A stretch of 64,000 nt of DNA, taken from positions 11,098,001-11,162,000 of the forward strand of contig NC_079884.1 in the NCBI RefSeq assembly GCF_029227915.1. Reading direction: 5' to 3'. Each line of letters begins with the position of its first letter. Positions within the stretch are counted from its first letter, which is position 1. The DNA is from Hydractinia symbiolongicarpus. Lineage: Eukaryota; Cnidaria; Hydrozoa; Anthoathecata; Hydractiniidae. This document shows positions 12,501 to 24,500 of this stretch, piece by piece. The notes below the pieces were generated by a model. That model made no database searches. It saw only the letters and a list, made by a program, of their open reading frames with translations, and was not told the origin of the DNA. The translations under genes and the position numbers were made by a program.

Positions 12501-15500
12501 TGGTTTATTTCAGTACGAGATGGAGAGGGAGATGAAGGAGTGGGATATTTTTTTGCACGAAATAAATTCGTAACATCCAGTCTAGAAATAACGAAACATC
12601 TTTAATATCCTCTCTACCTTCTCCATCTTAAAAGAAAAATGTTTACTGCTACAATTAATTGTAGTAACTAGTGTACAATTCTGTACGATCATACCGTAAT
12701 GATCCGATCAAGCGTTTAGCATTTCTTTAGTCTGCCCCCCCCCCTTGAATAAGCGCCCACCTGATAAAAGGGAGCACTTAATCGCAAACTACCTTGAGAA
12801 ACTGAGCGCTTATTTCTTATAGTGAAAACTCTAGAAAGACTAAAGTTTATTATGTTACATCTTTTGTTTAATTTTATTTTTCAGAAAAAAAATAAAATTG
12901 AAAATTACCGCTGTCTTTAATTTGTACAAAATTAGAAAAAAATTTATAAGCGTCCACCATTTTTTAAGCGCCCCCCTCGATTAAGCTCCCATGCAAAAAA
13001 TCCAAAAACTTAATAAGCGCCCAGGGTGCTCACGGTATACAAGAAGGACATCAGTAGTTCACACTTTTGTTTTGATAATGTTTAAATGCGCAAAAAACAA
13101 AAAGGTATTTCATTCTTTTGAACTCGATTCAATATGGTTTTGCTACAAATTTCTTCAACTTCAACTGATAAGGTTTGAAGTCTCGTTCAAGAGCATAAAA
13201 TTGTATGGAATATATTATAATAGTAGAATCTACCTTTAATTGTTGTAAGCGTAAATTAATACGCGGAAAAATAATTCTAAAAATGCGTACCAGGAATAGG
13301 TTGACATCTTTTATTCGAAGCCTCTAAAGTGTAAGTAAAAAATCACAATATTACTTCCCTAAAATATTAGTTGTATTTTGTCTGTCAGTCAAAAAACTGG
13401 TAGTGCTAACTATGCACGAAATTTTCAAGCTGCGAAAAACAAATGCGTTTTATTTTAATCGACCTTGTTGCGCCCGGGCTAATACTTGCTGATTTTCAAC
13501 AGGATAACGACTAGTCGCTATTTTGTGCTACAGATGCACAAATTAGTGTTGCCTGAGACATGCCTACTGCGCCAAAATCTGATAATTAGAATTATAACAA
13601 CAAACTCGTGGATAATGGCAGCGGGGAGCTTTATTATGGGACTTCGGCGGAGCAGATAGTTTTGCTAACAGAAGAGCTTTTGTGTTATTCGACAGGTATA
13701 GAGATTATTTATGACTAACTTGATGGCACGCTAAGAGCAATATTCAAGAAACAACTTCAGATCGATTCTTACCCCGATATAAATAGTCCAGCACGCGGTA
13801 TTCACATGATTCTAAAATTTTAAATCAAAGTTTCATTACGCCTATTGCTTTAAGTTCTTATATCACTGAATAAAAAATAACCTACCTGACGGACTCCACC
13901 GTAGTTGTTTGAGCAAACGTGTAGGTAGATAATATATCGAGAAATTATAAGTTTGTTTCTCACTGCAACTTACTGGTATGGTAAATACAGCCTCATCCCA
14001 AGTCTAAAAATATAAAATTTTTAACTTTGAAATTGAATTCTAAGTAGCATTTTGAAAGCCTGAAAGGGTTAGAGTGCATCTAAGTTCTAAAAAAAATTAA
14101 AAGTCGAGCAGGCGCAAGAGTTTTTTCCGCACCGTTTTCCATTTTTTGTATCCGCAAAAATTTTCACTTCATTGTACTTCCAAAGGCGTTGCTACTAGAA
14201 CGTCTCAAGGACGTTCTTTTTTTAGGTGGCAACATTTAGTCACTAGAACATTCTAGAAAAATTTTAGCGAGTACGTACAAAATATTTGTGTTTGGTACTA
14301 CTCACCTTGTTGAATTGAGAATAATTAGTTGTATTTGTTCCATTTGTTGTGGTATATTCATATGCATATCCCCAACAACCTAATGTAGATTACAGGTGTA
14401 TATCATACTGTTGGATGTAGAAATTGATCAGTACATCTCCTTGAGTACACACGGTAAACATTAAATGACTACACTTTCCAGTCGATGAGTGTCCATTAAT
14501 TATTTTACTTCATGTAAACATATAAGATACACATATAAAGGATTTCTTACCATTGACACTGAATTCGGATATATCTTCATGACTGGTAACATTAATGTAA
14601 CATTGATCTGGATACAGTTTTGAATCAAAGAGAATTTTAAAATTCAATACCGGTCCGATACAATTTGGTTTATCCTCATTAATTTTACGACATGTGTTTG
14701 ATAATTTCGTTAATGATGCATATTTATCTAGACACAAAATGAATAACAGAAAATTTTTAATTTGTGCCAGTATTTTTAACCCCTTTCTTGATAGTTTTTA
14801 AAACAGCAAACGTAAAGAAAGAAATAGATAGATGGTTATTCAAAACAAACTGGGCGTGTATTGTTAAAAAAAAAGGAAAAGAAACGAGTATTATAAGCAG
14901 TTATGTTGAAAAGAGAAGGAGTTATTTTATTACCAAAATGGTAAAAAGCATTAAGTCACCAATGCTCTGAAGCCTGCGACGGTTCTGACGGTTCAGACAC
15001 AATGGTTATCTAACCCACCAAGTGAGGTTGCACGATGTGCCGAAATGGCAGAAATAATAGTCCTGCTGAGGCTAGCAAAAATTGAGCACAGCTTAAGCGT
15101 TTTGGTTGGATACTTAAGTTCATTGTAAGCATTGAAAAGTGAAATTTGAACATTTTAAATTATTTAAATTTAATATAGGAGTAACATAAATTTCGCCTCG
15201 TCCCAATATGTTTTAGCATTGATTGTCAATATTTTTGTATTTCTGGAATAACAAGGAGAGTTTTTGCACAATTTGGTATGTTTCACCATCTTTTTTTATC
15301 GTGCTTCTGTTGGAGCTGTTGTAGATAACGAATAAATGTGTATGCTTACCTTGCCTAACATATGCTTTAATGAAGTGCGTCTTATTGCAGATAAAATCTG
15401 GGTCTAAAAACAACAAAATCTAAATTGGCTAAACTTTCTAATTAACTTCTTCCGTCAGTTCAGTCAGTTCCGTCAATGCTATTTAGACTGTTACAATTTT

Positions 15501-18500
15501 TTATGCTTAATAGACACACTTGTTTCTGAAGAATTTATTATAATCTGTGTACGGCTGGTAAACCAGAAGAGTGTTTACTCAATTATATTGTGAGAGCCTA
15601 TAGCATTTTCAAGTATACATAACTTCTTTGTAAATGCAAATTCATGTCGAACTTACGCGACTTTCACTAACGTTTAATGGTATTTTTAGGGTTATTTTGT
15701 TTTGTCTTGAATACTACGAGTTAAGAAATTTTTGCAAATTTGCGACATTTCGCGACTTATCTATACAATTTGGGAATATTTTCCCTCAAGAGATATATAA
15801 TCAGTCATTAGCGTTGGCAATGTTTTTTTTAAAAAGTCTTTTTGGTGCACATGTATGCATTGCGTTTTTTCTATTACTATTAGAAGTTTCAACTCCTAAG
15901 CATTGTAAGTTCCAATTCAAGGTTGCACTGACGAAAGACCTCCTGGAATAATATGATTAACTAGAGCAATATTATTCTTTTTTGCAGAAATTTAATACCG
16001 GCAGCACAAACTAATAGTTTAAAAAGACATATACCAACTTTCCCAGACATGACCAGTATTTCATGTGCGCAGTTTTCTGCAGTTAATCTATTCTTCAAAT
16101 CTGCTAGAACCATTTCTTCATTGTCTGAGTGTTTTTTGCACATGGCTTCAACAAACTTTCTTTTTTCATTTAAGGCTGTAAAATAGTTAGTTGAAATTAA
16201 AAGGTAATACTTAATATACTGAAAAAAACTTTGGGTGGCAGCCACCTGCTACCAACAATCAATAACATTTTACAAGTCTTTCTTGCATTGCATCAGACTC
16301 AATTACAGCTACAGAGGGTTATAAAGAATCTAAATGATTTATAGGAATTTTTTGCAAAAAATATTAGTTAGAATATTTTTGCAGATACTAGGGAAATCTG
16401 GTACAATAAATTTTCTAATTAATCTTTTCCAAATGATTCTTCACAAAACAAATACGGTTGTGTATTACCTGTCGAATTAAAACATCTTGCTTCCGATACG
16501 TCTAAAATCAAGGAAAGAAAAATGATTACCTAAATGTTTATTTCTATTTGACTGTAGAATAAGATAATATATCATATGTTTCTCTTCAACCGCTTAAGAA
16601 AAGCTCAATTAAAGGCTCATTTCCATTTGACTGTACTTTCCGCCGTAGCGACGAGTTTTCTTGCCAGCGCACTTGGAAAAGACTCTAATTTTAAGTTTTC
16701 CCTTTTCAACATGGATATGTAGCTACTCTTTATGTTTATATAGCAAAAAAAGTCTTTTATAACGCGTGGCCTTGTATTTATGATGTTCGCTTTGTCATCT
16801 CAACATCCATGGTTCAGTCCACAACACGGCATGTTTAGCAAGTGTCTTTGCCCATGCCATGCCATGTGAGGACAACTGGGTAGGTAATGCTGGTGTATAC
16901 CTAATGATATATTTAAAACATGTGAATCACATTGGTAATAGTGTTTGCAAATCTGAAGTGACTATATTCTGCATAAATATTCGAAATAATAATTATAATA
17001 GTTTGACCAGCGTAAAATACACGAAAGGTTTTCTTCTGAATAACAACTTAATTCGAATCGGTTGATAGTGTTAAACGTGTCACTAATAACTGTCGAATAT
17101 GTCGTGAGTGAAAACCACAATATTTCCGACCAACTAAAGCGCATCTTATAAAATCCACCCAGCCATTTGAACGTTTTAACATTGATTTTCTGGGACCACT
17201 ACTAAGTGCTTCAAATATATCCTGACTATCACTGATGGGTTCTCAAGATTCCCTTTTGCATTTTCGTGTATCGTCATGGCAACACCAACAGTCATTAAAT
17301 GTCTGTGTAAGTTATTCTCCATGTTGCTGTCTTACATCCATTCTGATCGAGGTCCATCATACATGAATAAAAAGTTTCTACATAAGAAAGGAATTGGGAC
17401 CAGCATAACTACTCCATATAACCCTCAAGGAAGTGGTCAATGCGAAAGGTACAATGGAATCATCTGGAAAACTGTCACCTTGACTTTCAATTCCAAACAT
17501 TTACCAATCTCGTGTTGGGAACACCTTTTACCTGATGCGCTCCATTCAATTCGTTCATTAATTTTAACCGCCACAAATGCGACACCTCTAGAGCCTATGT
17601 TTTTATATCAACGTCGCTGCTGCTGTTCTTTCCTGGCTCTCGTGTCCAGGACCAGTTTTTCTTCGACGCTTCAGAAGAAATTCAAAGTTTAAGCCATTAG
17701 TCGACGAAGTGCATTTGATAGAAGCTAACTCACAATATGCTTACATCCAATACCCTGATGGAAAAGAGTCAACCGTGTCAATTCGCCATTTTGCACCAAT
17801 AAATGAACTTCCACAGACCGATGTAGGCATCGATACTGAAATAAACCAGCCAACAAAATCAGTTATAATGAATAAATCTGTTAACACAGACATTGATATA
17901 CCTTCCGTCATACCAGATGCTGTTGTACCACAGGACGTTGACTTAGCTGCAGAACCTGCTCTAACTGAAGGTAGAACCGAATTAAAGAGCACCTGGTCGT
18001 TTAGATCTGTAGTTTTAGCTGGAATGTATAGTAAGGCTATGTATGCATGTACGACGTGCTCTGTACTACTTAGGTCATGTGTTTATATACCTCTGTGACT
18101 CTTTTAATCTGATTTGTTGAGGTTGTTTGCTTAACTATTATATATTGCTGTGTTGCGTCCATTATAACTTCGATTTCGATATAACTAGCTCAATATTTAG
18201 AGCTGGAGAGATTGTTGTACTATATGTATTTTTTTATATTATGTATTTGTTATTTATGTATTTGTTATATATATTTCTATATATACTTTATGTAGATAAA
18301 AACCTTATGATAAGAAGTAAAGGTATTTTACGGTATACAAGGTATTCGTACTTGAAAATAGCGCTTCATACAAGGTATTCATACTTGAAAAACAGCGCTT
18401 CATACAAGGTATTCATGCTTGAAAAACAGCGCTTCATACAAGGTATTCGCACTTGAAAATAGCGCTTCATACAAGGTATTCATACTTAAAAAACAGCGCT

Positions 18501-21500
18501 TCATACAAGGTATTCGTACTTGAAAATAGCGCTTCATACAAGGTATTCATACTTAAAAAACAGCGCTTCATACAAGGTATTCGTACTTGAAAATAGCGCT
18601 TCATACAAGGTATTCATACTTGAAAAACAGCGCTTCATACAAGGTATTCATACTTAAAAAACAGCGCTTCATACAAGGTATTCATACTTAAAAAACAGCG
18701 CTTCATACAAGGTATTCGTACTTGAAAAAAGGAGGGTTAAAAACACATTGTCATGACTGCAGGTGTCTGTTTTAATAAATTACTCTCCGCCAGGATTTAA
18801 TAAACAATGCAATAAATAATTTAAATAAAAAGTCTTACTTTGTCGTAAAAATTGGAGGATGGCGAATTCACATTTGCCTAAAAATAAAAATAAGTAGCTA
18901 TTAAAATAGCCATTTGAATAAAATAAAAAAGTTATCAAAATAATTGATGATGTTAATTAAAGTGCTTACTGAATGATGTCCAACTCTCTTTGGACAATAA
19001 ACGCGAAGGTAGATAATATATCGAGAAATTGTAAGTTTGTTTCTTATTGCAACTTACTGGTATGGTAAATACAGCTTCATTCCAACTCTAAAAATGTAAA
19101 ATTTCAACTTCAGAATTTCATTCTAAAAGCAGTTTTAAAATAGTAACCTAAATGATATGACGTGAGAGGGTTAAAAATACATTTAAGTTCAAAAAAAAAT
19201 TAAAAGTCAAACAGACGCCACAATTTGTTCCGCACCGTTTTCCATTTTTTGTATACGCAACAAACTTGACCGCAAAGATTTTCACTTCATTGTACTTACA
19301 AAAGCGTTTTTACTAGATCGTCTCAAGGACGTTCTTTTTTAGGTAGCAACATTTGGTCACAAGAACTTTTTAGAAAACTTTTAGCGAGTACGTGCAAAAT
19401 ATTTAATATTGTAGTACCCAACAAGTACTAATTCGCTTAATAGAGGAATGGAAGAGTAAACTTGATAAGAATTATGTGGTGGGTGCGATCTTGATGGATC
19501 TTTCAAAAGCTTTTGACTGTGTACCACATGACTTACTAATTGCGAAATTAGCTGCTTATGGATTTGACAATAAGTCTCTTCAATTCATTCTATCTTATCT
19601 TACTGATAGAGAGCAAGCCACTCGAATAAATGGGATCTATAGTCTATTTCAAATTATCTTATCTGGTGTACCACAAGGTTCTATTTTGGGACCTATCATA
19701 TTCAATATATTTATAAATGATTTGTTTCTTTTTATAGAAAAATATAAGCTACATAATTACGCTGATGATAACACAATATCCAACTTCTCAAATTCTATTC
19801 CTAATTTGATAAATACTTTAGAAAACGAAGCTAAAACTGCCCTCTCCTGGTTAAAAGAGAATAAAATGATTGCAAACCCTGAAAAGTTTCACTCGATAAT
19901 TCTGACAAAGAATAAGGCAGATAATTTAGGTCTAAAATTTAACATAGGAAATAAAACTATTGAAAGTGAAAATAACGTGAAATTACTAGGTGTGACTATA
20001 GACAATAAATTAAATTTTGACAGACACGTTAGTGATTTGTGTCGCAAAGCATCAGCCCAACTAAATGCCTTATTTCGATTTAGAAGTTTCTTGTCCTTTC
20101 AAGCAAAATATATTTTAGTTCAAAGTTTTATCTACGCAAATTTCAATTATTGTTCCCTTATATGGCATTTTTCTTCTTCTAAATCTTTATCTAAAGTCGA
20201 AATGATACAAAAACGAGCATTAAGATTTCTGTATAATGATACGGTAAGTACATACGAAAATTTACTTAAAAATTCCAGCAAGAGTCACATGAATGTAAAT
20301 CGCTTACGGTCATTGTGTATAGAAATCTCTAAAACTATAAATAACAGCAGCCCTCTTTTTATGAAAGATATATTTTGTTTAAATGATAACGGTAGGACAG
20401 TCAGAGAACAAAATACAAATAATTTGGTAGTCTCAAGGAAAAGGACCGCGACTTTTGGAACTAATAGCTTATCAGCCCTGGGACCAAAGATTTGGAATAA
20501 CCTACCATCACATTTGAAACGATGTGACAACCTTAAAGTTTTTAAAAGCATGATTAAAATGTGGGACGGATCTAAATGTAACTGTGATGAATGTAAGGTC
20601 CCTTTATAGAACTTTGTTGTTATTATTGTTTATATATATAAAAAAAATGATTTTATTTAATTGTAAACATAAAAAATTTAGTCGATTTAGATTAGTTTTC
20701 TTAATTACTTTTTTTTTTGGAAACTATTGTAAATATGTGAATAATCGACTTTAAATAAATTGAAAAGAAAAAAAAAAAAAAAAAAAAAAGATTTGTATTT
20801 GGTATTACTCACCTTGCTGAATTGAGAATAATTAGTTGTATTTGTTCCATTTGTTGTTGTATATTCATATGCATATCCCCAGCAACCTAATGTAGATTAC
20901 AGTGTATATCATACTGTTGTATGTAGAAATTGATCAGTACACACGCTAAACAATAAATGTGTACACTTTTCTGTCGATGAGTATGAGCCAACATATAAGA
21001 AAATGATAATAATAATAATTTCTCACCACTATTTATACTGTATTCGTTTATATCTTCACGACTGACAACATTTATGTAACATTCATGTGGATCCAGTTTA
21101 ATATTAAAAAATACTTCAAATTTCCTGGTCCGCCCAAAACATGATTCATTTTCACACGTGTTGGATAGTTGATTTAAAGATATGTATTTCTCTGAAAGAA
21201 AAAATATTAAATAAGTTTGATCGAGGATTTCATTTTTTTTTTTGTGAACATTTTAAAACTTTTTTTATTTGTTTCTGATAATAGTAAGAAGTTGGAAAAA
21301 AGGATGGTTATCATGCCATAACTAAATTTGTTATTATAAGATTTGATAAAAATGAAGAATAAAACCACAAAAAAAACTGATACAAGTTTATATTAGTTAT
21401 ACTTTATCAACTGTATTTAGGGATTTTCTTACATTAAAAGTCTACAACAGAAGTGCATCTATGCAGATAAAACCCTGGCCATAAAAACTTACTTCGGTTG

Positions 21501-24500
21501 ACGTAATTTTCTGTGAAATTTTTGCAGATATTAGTCTCTAAAGAAATACAGAATCAAAATATCATAAATGCTGTAAGTGAATGCGATACTAGTTGTTCCA
21601 CAACAAATATTTACGTTTTGTCGAAAGAAGTGGTTTTGTCAATAAATAAATAATTTGCTACTATGAGCGTTTACTGCTACATACCGTAAAGATATGATAG
21701 ATTTAAATTTCCAATTAAACTTTTTAGTTAAAGATGATTTCCATTTGAGTGCATTTTCCGATTGTTTTGTAAGCGGCAGCGAATTATTAAAGAAATAAGA
21801 AAGTTTGTTCAAGAGCGCACGCGGGAAAATGCAGTCAAATTAAAACGAGTCTCAAAATTGATTTATAAGTAATGTGAAATCTTTTTGTTGCTTTAAGACT
21901 TCAGTAAGAGACGAAATTTGTGATTGGAATTTCTTACTTTGAAAACTGATAGTGAGAGTAGATTATGACGTTATAGAAACAGATTTTTGGGGAAAAATAT
22001 TAGAATTAAAAAGTTTCAAAATTCCAATAGGTTTGACAAAAAAGGCGAACGTTTCAGACAATACACCTTTCCCGAGACTTATTCTTTTGATGTGCCGCAA
22101 CTTTTTCTGTTGAGTTTTATGAAAAACGGACAACAGATTTGAATTCCTTATCAAAAATGTCATAAGCAAAGAAAATTTCGAAACAATGCAGCAAGTAGAC
22201 AACCTGCTATTAAAGATTTGTGGCATGTCTAACCTCTTTTTGAAAACGAGGCGGGACATGGTAACTTGAACATTAGGAAGACTTTAACTGTGATATATAT
22301 CTTCTCAAAATAGCACTTTCTGTTGGCGTATCAAGTTAAACTTTTACACATAAATTAAACAAACTATGCTGAATTCAAATATGGTATTCATATTTTACGA
22401 GTTTAAAAAAAGTATGACTCATGGTCTCGGGAAAGGTGTAATGTGGTAAAGTTTTAAAAGGAACTGACGTGTAGTTCTACGTACAAAACAATTGCAGAAA
22501 TTTCAGATCGGAAATATCCGATCGATCTGATCTAAGAATTTACACGTTTTGTCAAATAAATTGAACCGTTGGATCGCTCTATTAGATTTTGTCATAGTAA
22601 AACTGCTTTCCAGTTGAAGTTCGCAAAAATACTAGTCTTAATTAGAAACATTTTTTTAGAACAAAAAAAAACACTAAATCGTAGAATATTTGTGGTAAAA
22701 TCTAAAATGTATAACAAGTTTTAAAATTTCATAAGCTTTTCGGGTAAAACCATCCTCAGTGCATACATAGATGTAATAAATTTTAAAAAAGTAATTTACA
22801 TATATACAATAAAGTGTAACTACCCTCAAGAAGGCAATTATTATTTACTACATACATAGAAATCACATTTTGCTATCACGCATGTATCTCAGCTGATAAA
22901 TATTTTGTGATAACGTAGACGTATACATTTCTGTCATGCCACTCCATTTCTAAATAGCAGAAGTTTTTTAGATTCAAGTTGTTCATTTAATTTTGGACGT
23001 TTCAACGCGATAAATGAAACTTCCAAGTTTCTCCTCAACTTCGTTCTTAGAGGTGATTTCATCAAAATTTTCAACTAAACTGATAATCAGGATTATGGTA
23101 AATATGGTTTGGTGGTTCGGAATTCTTGGTTGGGTTATTATGCTCATTCCAGCGAACCACAGTATTTCGTCTTGTTTCGCCAATGTAAGATGTGTTACAA
23201 GTGGCACACGTTCCTTTAAAAATAACGCAAGAAGGGTATGGACTTCGATCTTTTGGTGAAAACAGTCGGCGTATCTTTTTTGTATTCAATTTTATTGCAA
23301 TTTTGAACTTATTGTTTGTAAACTTGTGAAACTTTGAAATTAATGATTTTGAAACTTTTTTATTTTCTTCACAAACTGGAACTTCTAAAAGAATGAATGG
23401 TTTTGATAAGTCAAAGAAACTGGGTGGAATTATAAACTGGTCATCTTGAAATTGATCAATGACGCTTTCCACAAACCTGGAAGGGAAATTTGCATTTCGA
23501 AAATTTTCCCTAATATATTCTTTTTGATTTCGAACGATACGATTTGCATCACTGAGATCTCTATTAATGGCATTCCTTTTGTATGGTTTTGGAATTTGCG
23601 ATGACCAATGTGTGAAATATTTGGATGGTTTTCTGTATACTTGTGTACGATAGATACCATTTTCGTTTACTAATTTGGTATCCAAGAACCTTTTAGGGTT
23701 AACTTCAATAGTGAACGATATCTTTGGATGATAAGTCTTCCGTTTATCAAGTAATTCGTCTGACTGATTCTTTATTCGCCTGTTTATGACGTCATCTGCG
23801 TATCGTTTATAAAACCGTGGTTTAAATGGTTCAACACATTCCTTCTCTAATTTTGTTAAGAAGATGTTGGGGAAAATAACAGACTTTGACTGACTCCGTT
23901 GTCAGTTTTAACAACAGCCTCCTAAAAATTAGTCTGCTACAAATGATGGACAGTTTTTGGCGAACATAAATTTCGCCCAAAATATACTCAATCGTTTCAG
24001 CAAGAGGAATGTTTGTAAAAAGAGTCATTACGTCATATGACACGCATTCTTCATTTTAGAAAAGTCCTGGGCGTTTTTTTTATGATGTTGTTGTTTTCAT
24101 CACATGCAGGTGTTAAATAATCACCAATCACTTGGGCAGTGGTATACGTGCACGTATCTGTTTGTGCTATAATTGGTCAGAACTTTAAACTTACCACTGA
24201 TATTCCACTTGCATTTGTATATTTATTGAGTTGAGGAAAAACTTGGAAGCTTCATTTATCGCGTTGAAACGTCCAAAATTAAATTGAATCTAACAACTCC
24301 TGTTATTTAGAAATCGAGTGGCATGACAGAAATGTATACGTCTACGTTATCACAAAATGCTTATCAGCTGATATGCATGCGTGATAGCAAAATGTGATTT
24401 CTATGTATGTAGTAAATGATAATTGCCTTCTTGAGGGTAGTTATATTTTTTTGTATATATCTAATTTCTTTTTAAAAACTTATGTAAAAACGTTCACATT

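Noticed and set aside
15634-15951. 105-codon plus-strand open frame
   Set aside because: It lies in a receptor intron, antisense, with no domain or repeat homology.
18332-18730. Possible CRISPR-like array
   Set aside because: Units are contiguous with no unique spacers, and the context is a eukaryotic intron; it is a minisatellite.
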